Origin: Achromobacter pestifer
Lineage (GTDB): Bacteria > Pseudomonadota > Gammaproteobacteria > Burkholderiales > Burkholderiaceae_B
Assembly: GCF_902859625.1 (NCBI RefSeq)
Contig: NZ_CADIJX010000003.1
Span: 1 to 64,000 of the forward strand
Length of the DNA stretch: 64,000 nucleotides
Reading direction: 5' to 3'
The position numbers were made by a program, and so were the translations under genes. A model generated the notes under the pieces. The model worked only from the letters and a program-made list of their open reading frames with translations. It was not told the DNA's origin and made no database searches. Shown in pieces: positions 33,659-42,935 of this stretch; position 1 is the stretch's first letter; each line of letters starts with the position of its first letter.

Positions 33659-36508
33659 CTACCCCGAATTGCGCAGCCCCGCCGCGATCCCGTTGATCGT
33701 CAGGTGAATCGCGCGTTGCACGCGCTCGTCGATGTCGGCATCCGGGTGCTTTTGCGCCGCCCGGTGGCGCCGGATCAGGTCGATCTGCAAGTAGTTCAGC
33801 GGGTCGATATAGGCGAAGCGTTCGCGCAGCGAGTCTTGCAGCATGGGGTTGTCCGCCAGCAATTCGCGCTGGGTCAGCAGCTTCAGCATCGCCAGCGTGC
33901 GGCCGTGTTCGGCGCTGATGGCGCCGAAGATGCGTTCGCGCAGGGCGCGCTGCGGGACCAGTTGGGCGTAGCGCGCGGCAATGGCCAGGTCGGATTTCGC
34001 CAGCACCATTTCCATGTTGGACAGCAGCGTGCGGAAGGCGGGCCAGTCGCGGGCCATTTCGCGCAGTTGGGCCAGGCGGCCACGACGCGAACGCGGGGCG
34101 TCGGGGGCGCCCGTTTCCAGGTAGGCCTCGATGGCCGAGCCCATGCCGTACCAGCCGGTCAGCATCAGGCGGCATTGCGCCCACGAGAAGCCCCAGGGAA
34201 TGGCGCGCAGGTCTTCGATGCGCTGGCCCTTCTTGCGGGAGGCCGGGCGCGACCCGATATTCAGGCCGGCGATCTCGCTGATTGGGGTGGCGGCGAAGAA
34301 GTACTCCGCGAAGCGCGGCGTGTCGTAGACCAGGCCGCGATAGGTGCGCTGTGCGGTTTCCGACATGAACGACATGGCCGGGCCGTGGTGCGCCATGTGC
34401 GCGTCTTCGGCACTGGTGGCTTCGGCGCGCGGCGCCAGGCTGGATTCCAGCGTGGCGGCCACCAGCAGTTCCAGGTGCCAGCGCCCGACCTCGGCGTCCT
34501 TGTACTTGCTTTGGATCACTTCGCCCTGTTCGGTCAGGCGGATCTGTCCGGCAACGGTGCCCGGCGGTTGGGCCAGGATGGCGTCGAAGCTGGAACCGCC
34601 GCCGCGGCCCACCGAGCCGCCGCGGCCGTGAAACAGCCGCAGCCGCACATTGCGGGCCGAGAACACGTCGACCAGCGCGCGTTCGGCTTGGTAGAGCGAC
34701 CAGTTGGACGTGAGGAAGCCGCCGTCCTTGTTGCTGTCCGAATAGCCCAGCATGACCTCTTGCGCACCGTTCTGCGCGCGCTTCACGCGATGGCGGATCT
34801 CGGGCAGATCCAGCCAGGCGGCCATGATGTTGGCGCCGCGCTGCAAGTCGGGGATGGTTTCAAACAGCGGCACGACCATCAGGCCGTCTTCGGGATCGAT
34901 GTCCTGGCCGGCGGGGGCGATCAGGCCGGCCTCTTTCTGCAACACCATCACTTCCAGCAGATCGCTGAGGGTTTCGGTGTGCGACACGATGGTCTGGCGC
35001 ACGGCCTGCTTGCCGTAGCGGGCGCGGCCGGCGGCGGCCGCGCGCAGCACCGCCAGTTCGCGCGTGGTGTCCTCGCTGTAGGCGATCCAGGGCGAGGCCA
35101 GCGGGCGTGCTTGTGCCAACTCGGCTCGCAACAGGGCCACCCGTTCCTCTTCTCTCAGCGCCAGATAGTCCAGCGTCTGGCCGTTGTGCTGAGTGCCAGC
35201 ACGCGCAAACAGTTCGGCCAGCGCGCGCTCGTGCACATCGGAGCTTTGGCGCAGATCAACCGTGGCCAGGTGAAAGCCGAAAACCTCCACGGCCTGCTGC
35301 AACCCGGCCAGGCGCAGCTTGCCGATGGGTGCGCCGTGGTGGGCGGCCAGCGACGCGGCAATCACGGCCAGGTCGGCCGACAGTTCCTGCGGCGTGCCAT
35401 AGGGCGCGGCCGCCACGGTGCTGCGGCGGGCCAGGTCCTGGCCGGTCAGTCCTTGGGCGGTGGCGGCCAGGCGGGCGTAGACGCCGACCAGCGCGCGGCG
35501 GTAGGGTTCGTCGCTGCGGTGGGGGGAATCGTCGCCGCTGCTGTCGGCCAGCGCCAGCAGTTCGGGGTTGGCCGAGATCAGCAGGGTGGTGATCGACAGT
35601 TCCGCACCCAGCGCATGGACCTCTTGCAGATAGTGTTCAAACAGCACCGTGGCCTGGCGCAGCAGCGCGCGTTCCAGCGTGCTGGCGTCGACATTCGGAT
35701 TGCCGTCGCGGTCGCCGCCGATCCAGCTGCCCATGCGCAGGAAGGGTTCCAGCGGCGGCGGCGGCGCGGCAAACGGCTTGGCGGGTTCGCGATTCAGCAG
35801 CCGGGACAGGTCGGCGTACACGCGCGGGATGACTTGCAGGAAGGTGCTGCGGTAGTACGACAGCGCGTTCTCGATCTCGTCGGCCACGGTCAGGCGCGTG
35901 TAGCGCAGCATGCGGGTCTGCCACAAGGTCGCGACGCGGCCGAGCAGGGCGGCGTCCAGTTGCGCCAGTTCTTCCGGCGTCAGCGGGCCGTCGCGCAGAG
36001 TCAGCGCCGATGCGATTTCGCGGTGTACGTCCAGCGTGCTTTTGCGCTGCACTTCGGTGGGGTGCGCAGTCAATACCGGCACCACGCAGGCATCGGCCAG
36101 AAACCGGCGGATGCGGGCCGCGCCCACGCCGTGCTTGCCCAGCGCCTGCACCGCGTCGCGCAGGCTGCCGCGCGCGGCGGTCTCGTCGGCCAGGGCCCGG
36201 GCGCGCTGGCGGCGGTTCTGGTCGCGGTCTTCGGCAATGTTGGCCAGGTGCAGGAAGTAGCTGAAGGCGCGGGCCACCGAGTTGGGGTCGTTGCCCTGCA
36301 AACGCTTGACGCGCTGCTCCAGCAGTTTGCTGTCGGCGTCGTTGCCTTCGCGGCGGAACTTCACTGCCGTGCGGCGCAGGGTCTCGATGGTGTCGAAGAC
36401 GCGCTTGCCTTCGCATTCCTCGATGACCGTTCCTAACAGGCGGCCTAACAGCCGGATATCGTGACGCAAGGGTTCTGCTGAATCGGACTGCGGGCGGATG
36501 GCATTCAT
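33659..36508 (-). CDS. ppc: Phosphoenolpyruvate carboxylase
   Basis: This 949-aa enzyme adds bicarbonate to phosphoenolpyruvate to form oxaloacetate. Catalytic His149 lies in [13 protein letters not shown], the glycine-rich loop [13 protein letters not shown] and the [11 protein letters not shown] segment are intact, and the tail ends RNSG, a small variation of the usual RNTG. Length is in the family range. It is a single-gene unit, divergent from queC. Confidence 0.97.
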   Translation of the reverse strand: MNAIRPQSDSAEPLRHDIRLLGRLLGTVIEECEGKRVFDTIETLRRTAVKFRREGNDADSKLLEQRVKRLQGNDPNSVARAFSYFLHLANIAEDRDQNRRQRARALADETAARGSLRDAVQALGKHGVGAARIRRFLADACVVPVLTAHPTEVQRKSTLDVHREIASALTLRDGPLTPEELAQLDAALLGRVATLWQTRMLRYTRLTVADEIENALSYYRSTFLQVIPRVYADLSRLLNREPAKPFAAPPPPLEPFLRMGSWIGGDRDGNPNVDASTLERALLRQATVLFEHYLQEVHALGAELSITTLLISANPELLALADSSGDDSPHRSDEPYRRALVGVYARLAATAQGLTGQDLARRSTVAAAPYGTPQELSADLAVIAASLAAHHGAPIGKLRLAGLQQAVEVFGFHLATVDLRQSSDVHERALAELFARAGTQHNGQTLDYLALREEERVALLRAELAQARPLASPWIAYSEDTTRELAVLRAAAAGRARYGKQAVRQTIVSHTETLSDLLEVMVLQKEAGLIAPAGQDIDPEDGLMVVPLFETIPDLQRGANIMAAWLDLPEIRHRVKRAQNGAQEVMLGYSDSNKDGGFLTSNWSLYQAERALVDVFSARNVRLRLFHGRGGSVGRGGGSSFDAILAQPPGTVAGQIRLTEQGEVIQSKYKDAEVGRWHLELLVAATLESSLAPRAEATSAEDAHMAHHGPAMSFMSETAQRTYRGLVYDTPRFAEYFFAATPISEIAGLNIGSRPASRKKGQRIEDLRAIPWGFSWAQCRLMLTGWYGMGSAIEAYLETGAPDAPRSRRGRLAQLREMARDWPAFRTLLSNMEMVLAKSDLAIAARYAQLVPQRALRERIFGAISAEHGRTLAMLKLLTQRELLADNPMLQDSLRERFAYIDPLNYLQIDLIRRHRAAQKHPDADIDERVQRAIHLTINGIAAGLRNSG

Positions 36509-36680
36509 CGGGCGAGGGATCCGTCTGGCGGCTGGAGGAAGGAAAGGGCGAAGGAAACGGGGGTGCTGAGAACGACCGGATAGAAAACGGATCTGATTTT
36601 ACGCAGGCTTGCTTACGGGAAAGGCTTGGCGGCTGCGTTAAAGTTCGCCTATTCCCTTCGTCTTTCCACAAGCCCCCTTT

Positions 36681-37391
36681 ATGCAAAACCATCAACGCCG
36701 CGCACTTGTCCTATTTTCGGGCGGCCAGGACTCCACGACTTGCCTGGCCTGGGCGCTGGACCGCTATGCCCATGTGGAAACGGTGGCTTTCGATTACGGT
36801 CAGCGTCACCGCATTGAACTGGATGCCCGGCTGAACGTGCTGCGCGACATCCGCGCGAATTTTCCGCAATGGGCGGCGCGGCTGGGTGAGGATCACCTGT
36901 TGGATCTGAAGGTGTTGGGCCAGGTGGGCGATACCGCGATGACCAGCGACCGCGCGATCGAGATGCAGGCCAATGGCCTGCCCAATACGTTCGTGCCGGG
37001 CCGCAATCTGCTATTCCTGACGCTGGCGGCCGCGCTGGGCTATCGACGTCAGCTGGATGTGCTGGTCGGCGGCATGTGCGAGACGGATTTCTCGGGCTAT
37101 CCCGATTGCCGTGATGACACCATCAAGGCGCAGCAGGTGGCGCTGGGCCTGGGCCTGGGAAGCCGCGTCACGATCGAGACCCCGCTGATGTGGATCGACA
37201 AATCCGAGACCTGGGCGCTTGCCCAAACACTGGGTGGCGACGCGCTGGTCGAGACCATCGTCGAAGAAAGCCATACGTGCTATCTGGGCGAACGCGGCGC
37301 GCGCCACGGTTGGGGCTACGGCTGCGGTACCTGCCCGGCCTGCGAATTGCGCCGGGCGGGTTGGGAAAAGTGGACCGCCGCCAAGGCCTGA
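36681..37391 (+). CDS. queC: 7-cyano-7-deazaguanine synthase
   Basis: QueC converts 7-carboxy-7-deazaguanine to preQ0 with ATP and ammonia in queuosine synthesis. The 236-aa protein has the PP-loop SGGQDSTT (13-20), the substrate loop [10 protein letters not shown] and the C-terminal zinc cysteines in CYLGERG and [11 protein letters not shown]. Its transcript probably ends at the hairpin 37512-37537. No other queuosine gene is nearby. Confidence 0.95.
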   Translation: MQNHQRRALVLFSGGQDSTTCLAWALDRYAHVETVAFDYGQRHRIELDARLNVLRDIRANFPQWAARLGEDHLLDLKVLGQVGDTAMTSDRAIEMQANGLPNTFVPGRNLLFLTLAAALGYRRQLDVLVGGMCETDFSGYPDCRDDTIKAQQVALGLGLGSRVTIETPLMWIDKSETWALAQTLGGDALVETIVEESHTCYLGERGARHGWGYGCGTCPACELRRAGWEKWTAAKA

Positions 37392-37472
37392 TGCTGCTGG
37401 GTCATCACGCGATGTGAACCCATGTTGACGAGTATCGCCATGTTTCACGGGTCGATGAGTTTTATATTGATA

Positions 37473-37512
37473 TATTGAATAATATTCATATTAATATGAA
37501 TATTATTCAATA
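37473..37512. repeat. Perfect 40-bp AT-rich palindrome
   Basis: The 40 bp from 37473 to 37512 are a perfect self-complementary palindrome with no loop, built on the core ATTCATATTAATATGAAT. It contains only two G and two C in a region of otherwise high GC. It lies between queC and the EAL gene, 173 bp before the latter's proposed start, and its last base abuts the terminator hairpin. A related 12-bp palindrome ATGAATATTCAT occurs at 5942-5953 upstream of metQ. Confidence 0.92.
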
Positions 37513-37537
37513 AGGGCGGACTTAATGTCGCCCTTTT
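37512..37537 (+). terminator. Terminator after queC, adjoining the palindrome
   Basis: AAGGGCG (37512-37518) pairs with CGCCCTT (37529-37535), followed by TTC. It can end the queC transcript or attenuate transcription into the EAL gene. Confidence 0.65.
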
Positions 37538-37645
37538 CGTATTAAGCCCCCCTTTATTTGCGACTCTGTCCAGAGTATGGAAATGCGTCCACACATTTCG
37601 ATACCGTTCGATGGAACGGCATTATCCAATCAGGGCTTAATCATC

Positions 37646-39241
37646 ATGAATCGGTCGAGGGTTATTCTCGTTTTCGACAACGAGTTTGCAAAACGGGGTA
37701 TTTCCAATTCCCTGGAGCAAATCGGTTTTATCTTGCACCCCATCTCGCTCCAGGATGCGGCGTTTGCGGCCCGTCTGTCCGGTGAAATCCTGGCGCATTT
37801 GTGCCTGCCGCGCGACATGGACATCACCATTGGCCAACTGCGCGCGAGTTTCTTGACCTCCACGATTATCGCGATACGCGATATTGACAGCCCCGCCGTG
37901 CGGATCAATGCGCTGCTGGCAGGCGCCGACAGTTGCTATGGCGCCGCCATCAGCTACAGCGAGGTGGCCGCCGCCATCCAGTCCGCGCAGCGCAAGCACA
38001 CCCTTTCCTATACGCCTGCCGGTCTCGCCGCACGCAGGTCGGACCTGGTTGCGGGACCGGCCGCGGTCAGTACCGTGCCACCAGAAAAAGCCTGGCGGCT
38101 GGGGGACAACGAATGGACGCTGATTTCGCCGGCGGGCATTGTCGTCAGCCTGACTCCCATGGAAAAGGCGGTCCTGAAAGCCATGCGCGTGCATCCCGAG
38201 AAAATGGTAGGGCGAGGTGATTTCACGATCGATAGCGCGGACATGGCCGGCAATGGCCGGTCGCTTGATCTCATCGTCAGCCGTCTCAAGCGCAAGGGCA
38301 ACACCGTGGGAGCAAGCATCCCCATACGAAGTATGCGGGGCAAGGGATACTCGTTCTCGGGCGAGCTGCGTTTGGACGGCGCGCGCGAAGATGTCCCTGC
38401 GCCTACGGCTGTCCGACTGCCTGTGCGCAAGGCCGACGAGCCGCGATATCCGTTGCTGACGGCGATCCAGGACGATCGGCTGCACTTTCTCTATCAGCCT
38501 ATCGTCACGGCGCAAACCCAGGAGATCGCTTGTGCCGAAGCGACGCTTGGGTGGAAAGATGCCGACGACATGGACGTGGATGTCGAAGGCCTGTTGCGGG
38601 ACGCATGCGCGTCAGAGGCCGCGCATGCGCTGGTGGGCTGGGGGCTGCGGACCATCTCCGCCGATCAGGCCCGCTGGCGGCAGGCCGGAGCCGGATCCGG
38701 CACGGTCGTCAATATCAATGTCTCTCCCCAGAGCTTTGCTCGGCGGGATGTCGTGGACGCGATCCTGCTCGGGGTGTTCTCAAATGGCCTTTCGCCTCGT
38801 GACCTGCGTCTGGAAATCACCGAAGAGACCACTTCCCATGCGGGCTCCGCCGATGTGCGCGCCATTCTGAAGGAGTTCACGAGCCTGGGGGTCCAGGTGT
38901 GGCTGGATGACTTTGGCAAGGGCTACAACAACCTGGAATGGATATCGACGCTGCCGCTGGCTGGCCTGAAGCTGGAAAAAACCATTGTCTGGAACGCCGC
39001 GCGGTATCCAGATTCCCATAAGGTGCTGCGGTCCATCTGCCAATTGGCGAAGGATCTTGGCATTACGACCGTGGCTGAGGGCATCGAGACGGATGCGCAC
39101 TATCAGGCCGCGTTGGATGCCGGGTGTGAACTGATGCAGGGCTTCCTGTTCTTCAAGCCGTCGTCCAGCGACGAATTCGCCCGCGCATTGGCCGGGCAGC
39201 GCGCGCACTACGCCGCAGTCATGCCCGAACTCGGGCAATAA
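37646..39241 (+). CDS. Pseudo-receiver, winged-helix and EAL-domain protein
   Basis: The 531-aa protein has an unusual three-part layout. Residues 1-118 look like a receiver domain without a clear phospho-acceptor Asp. Residues 150-240 resemble an OmpR/PhoB-type DNA-binding winged helix (LTPMEKAVLKAM, DLIVSRLKRKG, MRGKGYSF). Residues 270-520 form an EAL c-di-GMP phosphodiesterase domain. In the EAL part the metal-site residues Glu298, Asn358, Glu390, Asp421-Asp422, Lys442, Glu478 and Gln498 are kept, but the motif reads EAT with Gly302 for the usual Arg. The start at 37646 begins the receiver-like strand; an upstream ATG at 37577 is possible. Confidence 0.8.
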   Translation: MNRSRVILVFDNEFAKRGISNSLEQIGFILHPISLQDAAFAARLSGEILAHLCLPRDMDITIGQLRASFLTSTIIAIRDIDSPAVRINALLAGADSCYGAAISYSEVAAAIQSAQRKHTLSYTPAGLAARRSDLVAGPAAVSTVPPEKAWRLGDNEWTLISPAGIVVSLTPMEKAVLKAMRVHPEKMVGRGDFTIDSADMAGNGRSLDLIVSRLKRKGNTVGASIPIRSMRGKGYSFSGELRLDGAREDVPAPTAVRLPVRKADEPRYPLLTAIQDDRLHFLYQPIVTAQTQEIACAEATLGWKDADDMDVDVEGLLRDACASEAAHALVGWGLRTISADQARWRQAGAGSGTVVNINVSPQSFARRDVVDAILLGVFSNGLSPRDLRLEITEETTSHAGSADVRAILKEFTSLGVQVWLDDFGKGYNNLEWISTLPLAGLKLEKTIVWNAARYPDSHKVLRSICQLAKDLGITTVAEGIETDAHYQAALDAGCELMQGFLFFKPSSSDEFARALAGQRAHYAAVMPELGQ

Positions 39242-40400
39242 AGCGCCACCGCAGCGCGAATGCCGCCGCCATGATGGCCGCGGCCAATCCCGCAGACATC
39301 GCCATCGCGCCACGCGCGCTATGTTGTTCGATCACATACGCATACGCCACGGGCGCCGTGGCGGTCAGCAGGAAGCTGGGGATCAGCAGCGCGCCAACCA
39401 GGGTTCCGTAGCTGCGGAAATCGAACAGGGCCAACGGCAGCGTGCCGCGCGTGATGGTCATCAGGCCGTTGCAGGCGCCGTAGAGCAGGGCGTACGCGGC
39501 GGTGGCGTACAGGTTGCCTTGGGACAGCAAGGCCAGCAGGAAACATAGCGGGAACAGGACGCTGACCGCCAGCGTCAGCGTCAACGGGTGCAGCCTGGAG
39601 CCCAGTCCGACATCAGCCACGCGGGCGGCGAATTGGCCAACGCCCCACAAGGCGGCGACGCTGACGGCCGTGGCGCTGGCCAGCCCCAAGCCGGATAGCA
39701 GCGAGATCAGATGGGCGGCGTTGCCGGCCGCCAGAAAGTTGGTCAGCATCGCGATGACCGCGTACAGCGCGCCGGCCAGGCGGCGTTCATTGAGGGTGCG
39801 GGTCAGGCCGGTTGCGTGATTGCCAGTGGCCGTGGCGGGGGCCGAGTAGCGTTGGCGGGGTAGCGCCAGGTACAGCGGCAGCGTGGCCAGCGCCAGCGCG
39901 GCGTAGACCAGCACCGCGCCGCGCCAGCCCAGCCATGCGGACAGCGCATGGCCGACGGGCCACATCACGGTCGACGCCAGGCCGCCAAACAGCGTGATCT
40001 GCGACATGGGGCGGCGCGCGGCGGGGCCGGCGGCGCGGGCAAGGGATGCGAAGGCGGCGTCGTACAGGCACAGCCGCATCCCGACACCCAGTAGCAGCCA
40101 GGCCAGGAAATACAGGGGAACGGCGTGCGCGGCGGCCAAGAGGGCGCAGCCGGACGCGGCAATCAAGGCGCCCAGAGGCATGACGCGGTGCCCGCCCCAG
40201 CGGTCGACGGCCATGCCGGCCAGCGGTGACACCAGCGCCATGGTCACGATGGCGGCGGAAAAGCCGCCATAGACCGTGGCGGCGTTCCAGCCCAGGTCGG
40301 ACGCCATGGCCGGGCCGAGCGCACCGATCAGATAGAACGTCACGCCCCAGCCGACCAGTTGGGTCAGGCCCAGGCAGACGATGGCGCGTGGACGGATCAC
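39219..40400 (-). CDS. MFS transporter
   Basis: The 393-aa protein has twelve predicted helices and the MFS loop motif (GMAVDRWGGHRVMPLG, about residues 61-76). It probably exports or imports a small molecule. I place the start at the GTG of 40400, which overlaps the stop of the upstream GNAT gene in a GTGA junction. A longer frame to 40466 would overlap GNAT coding. The C-terminal end overlaps the end of the converging EAL gene by 23 bp. The partnership with a phosphinothricin-type acetyltransferase suggests a link to toxic amino-acid analogues, which is inference. Confidence 0.82.
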   Translation of the reverse strand: MIRPRAIVCLGLTQLVGWGVTFYLIGALGPAMASDLGWNAATVYGGFSAAIVTMALVSPLAGMAVDRWGGHRVMPLGALIAASGCALLAAAHAVPLYFLAWLLLGVGMRLCLYDAAFASLARAAGPAARRPMSQITLFGGLASTVMWPVGHALSAWLGWRGAVLVYAALALATLPLYLALPRQRYSAPATATGNHATGLTRTLNERRLAGALYAVIAMLTNFLAAGNAAHLISLLSGLGLASATAVSVAALWGVGQFAARVADVGLGSRLHPLTLTLAVSVLFPLCFLLALLSQGNLYATAAYALLYGACNGLMTITRGTLPLALFDFRSYGTLVGALLIPSFLLTATAPVAYAYVIEQHSARGAMAMSAGLAAAIMAAAFALRWRFIARVRA

Positions 40401-40942
40401 GGCCGTTCTGGCGGTGTGGTGTCGCTCTGGCCCAGTGCGCGCTGCATCAGCACGGTGTCGCGCCATTCACCATGCTTATGGCCGACGGATCGCAATGTGC
40501 CGACGGGGTGAAAGCCCTGGCTGGCGTGCAAGGCCAGGGACGCGGCGTTGCGGCTGTCGCCAACCACCGCCAGCATCTGGCGCCAACCGGCAGCGGTGCA
40601 GCGTTCAATCAATGCCGCCAGCAGCATGCCGCCAATGCCCAGACCGGATCGGCCCGCCTTCACGTACACCGAATCCTCCACCGTGTGACGATAGGCCGGA
40701 CGCGGGCGGTAGGGCGTGACATAGGCGTAGCCCACGACTTCACCGTTGATCTCCGCCACCAGGTAGGGCATCTCTTTTTCCAGAACGGCGGCGCGTCGCT
40801 GGCGCATGTCGGCGATCGAGGGCGGCTCCAGTTCAAACGAGGCGGTGCCGTGTTCGACGTGGTGCGCATAGAGGGTCTTGATGGCGGGCAAGTCGGCTTC
40901 CGCGCTGTCGCGGATCAGGACGGTTGGGGTGTGGGGCGACAT
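40397..40942 (-). CDS. GNAT N-acetyltransferase, phosphinothricin acetyltransferase type
   Basis: The 181-aa protein has the GNAT fold with the acetyl-CoA loop GRSGLGIGGMLL and matches the Pat/Bar family (HHVEHGTASFE, TPYRPRPAYRHTVEDSVYV). Members acetylate phosphinothricin, methionine sulfone or sulfoximine. It is translationally coupled to the MFS gene by a GTGA overlap, making a possible detoxify-and-export pair, and is divergent from a LysR gene. Confidence 0.86.
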   Translation of the reverse strand: MSPHTPTVLIRDSAEADLPAIKTLYAHHVEHGTASFELEPPSIADMRQRRAAVLEKEMPYLVAEINGEVVGYAYVTPYRPRPAYRHTVEDSVYVKAGRSGLGIGGMLLAALIERCTAAGWRQMLAVVGDSRNAASLALHASQGFHPVGTLRSVGHKHGEWRDTVLMQRALGQSDTTPPERP

Positions 40943-41028
40943 GGAATGGCGGGTGGGTAAAAGGAAAGAAAGCGGGCAGGGAAAGCACGGGGAAAACCTG
41001 ACGTCAGTGTGGCGCAAGGCGGTGCATT

Positions 41029-41047
41029 AATAAAGCTTTGGTTTATT
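41029..41047. promoter_or_regulatory. Possible LysR-type operator
   Basis: AATAAA-N7-TTTATT (41029-41047) is an AT-rich inverted repeat in the 139-bp region between the divergent GNAT and LysR genes. Its spacing fits a LysR site, but AT-rich promoter elements could give the same look. Confidence 0.4.
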
Positions 41048-41081
41048 ATGATTTTCATAAGTAAAACTTTGGATTGGTGTG

Positions 41082-41972
41082 ATGCGAGGCCTGAACCTGG
41101 ATCACTTGCGGACCTTTGCCCAGGTGGTTGAATTGGGCAGTTTTTCCGCTGCCGCCGAACGGGGCGGCGTGACGCAGCCCGCCGTCAGCCTGCAAATCCG
41201 TCAGCTGGAACGGCGCTTTGGTCTGAAACTGGTCGAGCGCATCGGCCGCCGCGCCGGGCCGACCGCGGCGGGGCTGGAATTGCTGACCCATATCCGCGTC
41301 ATTGACGCCGCGTTGGCGCAGGCCGAGCAGGCGATGACCGCGCACGTATCTCAGGTGTCTGGCCGGATTCGGCTGGGTACCGGCGCCACCGCCTGCACCT
41401 ATTTGCTGCCGCCGCTATTGGCCGACCTGCGCCGGCGCTTTCCCGCCTTGGATATCGTGGCCAGCACCGGCAATACCTCCGACATGCTGCGTGGGCTGGA
41501 GAACAACACCTTGGACATGGCGCTGGTCACCCTGCCGGCGCCGGGCCGCATGTTCCAGGTCAGCCCGGTCATGGAAGACGAATTCGTGGCCATCTTTCCT
41601 GCCCGCGATCCGGCCTTCATTCCCGACACGGTTTCGCCGCAATCGCTGGCGCGGCTGCCATTGGTGCTGTTTGAGCCCGGCGCCCGCACGCGCCGGCTTG
41701 TGGACGATTGGTTTGAAGCCGCGGGCGTGGCGGTCAAGCCCGTCATGGAACTGGGCAGCACCGAAGCCATGAAGGAAATCGTTGCGGCTGGCCTCGGTTG
41801 CGCGGTGCTGCCCCGGCTGGCCGTGACCGGCGCTGGCCAGCGTGCCGCGCTGGCCGTGCGTTCGCTGACACCGCGCCTGTCGCGCGACCTGGCCATTGTG
41901 CTGCGCCGGGACAAAACGCTTAGCCGGGGGCTGCGTCACCTGCAAGACGCGCTGCTGGCCCTGCGCCCATGA
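41082..41972 (+). CDS. LysR-family transcriptional regulator
   Basis: The 296-aa protein has the LysR winged helix (NLDHLRTFAQVVELGSFS to residue 63, containing AAAERGGVTQPAVSLQIRQ) and a periplasmic-binding-like effector domain. It is divergent from the GNAT-MFS pair, which it may control, and is followed closely by an AraC-type gene. The ATG at 41082 is chosen next to an in-frame GTG at 41079. The effector is unknown. Confidence 0.88.
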   Translation: MRGLNLDHLRTFAQVVELGSFSAAAERGGVTQPAVSLQIRQLERRFGLKLVERIGRRAGPTAAGLELLTHIRVIDAALAQAEQAMTAHVSQVSGRIRLGTGATACTYLLPPLLADLRRRFPALDIVASTGNTSDMLRGLENNTLDMALVTLPAPGRMFQVSPVMEDEFVAIFPARDPAFIPDTVSPQSLARLPLVLFEPGARTRRLVDDWFEAAGVAVKPVMELGSTEAMKEIVAAGLGCAVLPRLAVTGAGQRAALAVRSLTPRLSRDLAIVLRRDKTLSRGLRHLQDALLALRP

Positions 41973-42015
41973 CCGCACGCGCGGCCGCCTGGATATGAAC
42001 CCTGGAAGAACCGAC

Positions 42016-42834
42016 ATGCCTGCTGCCAACGCCGCCGCCCCATCGCGGTCTCCCACGGATCTGGACCTGTTCCCGTACGAGTCCTCTCGGCCGCCGGTTG
42101 CCGGGCTGGCCGTGGATTACGAAGACGGCCACCGCGTGCGGCGGCACCGGCATCGGCGTGGGCAATTGCTCTACGCGATATCGGGCGTGATGGTGGTGGA
42201 CACCGACGCGGGTATTTGGGTCGTGCCGCCCACGCGCGGCGTCTGGGTGCCCGCTTGGGTGCCTCATGGCATCCGCATGAGCGGCGAGCCGCGCATGCGC
42301 ACTGTTTTCGTCGAACCGGGCGCGGCGGCCCACTTACCCGGACAGTGCTGCGTGCTGTCGATTTCCCCGCTGCTGCGAGAACTGATGGTGGCTGCCGCCG
42401 ACGTGCCGTTGGACTGGGCGCCCGACACGCGCGACGGTAGGCTGATGATGCTGTTGCTGGACGAATTGCACCAGGAACCGGTGCTGCCGCTGCACTTGCC
42501 GCAACCGTCCGAACCGCGCCTGGCGCGCATTTGCCGCGCCATCGTGCGCCATCCCGAACGGCAGGCGGGGGCGGCGGATTGGGCTCGGGAACTGGGGGTG
42601 GACCCTAAAACGGTGCACCGCCTGTTCCTGCGCCATACCGGCATGACATTCGGCCGCTGGCGCCAGCAGGCACGCCTGTTGGCCGCCATGGAGCGGCTGG
42701 CGCGCGGCGCGCGGGTGCTGGATGTGGCGCTGGACCTGGGATACGACAGTCCCAGCGCGTTCGCGGCCATGTTTCGCCGCGCCGTCGGCGAGTCACCCAG
42801 CGCGTTTGCGGCCCGTCGTGGCGCGTCCGCCTGA
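42016..42834 (+). CDS. AraC-family transcriptional regulator
   Basis: The 272-aa protein has an N-terminal cupin-like sensor domain (about residues 25-110, HRHRRGQLLYAISG) and a C-terminal pair of helix-turn-helix motifs (ADWARELGVDPKTVHRLF and DVALDLGYDSPSAFAAMFRR). The start at 42016 follows GGAAGAA at a good distance; another ATG at 41995 is possible. It begins 43 bp after the LysR gene, and both may serve the local GNAT-MFS pair or distant targets. Confidence 0.87.
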   Translation: MPAANAAAPSRSPTDLDLFPYESSRPPVAGLAVDYEDGHRVRRHRHRRGQLLYAISGVMVVDTDAGIWVVPPTRGVWVPAWVPHGIRMSGEPRMRTVFVEPGAAAHLPGQCCVLSISPLLRELMVAAADVPLDWAPDTRDGRLMMLLLDELHQEPVLPLHLPQPSEPRLARICRAIVRHPERQAGAADWARELGVDPKTVHRLFLRHTGMTFGRWRQQARLLAAMERLARGARVLDVALDLGYDSPSAFAAMFRRAVGESPSAFAARRGASA

Positions 42835-42935
42835 TGGCCACGAACCGTCCCACGGGCCGCCGCCGGGCTGCGTCGTCCCGATCCAGCGTATTATTTACCG
42901 TTTTGCCGCCACGCTAACAGCACTCGAGACAAATC

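Noticed and set aside
33227-36436. 1069-codon plus-strand open frame opposite ppc
   Set aside because: It exactly mirrors the PEP carboxylase gene and has no recognisable domain; long antisense frames are expected at this GC.
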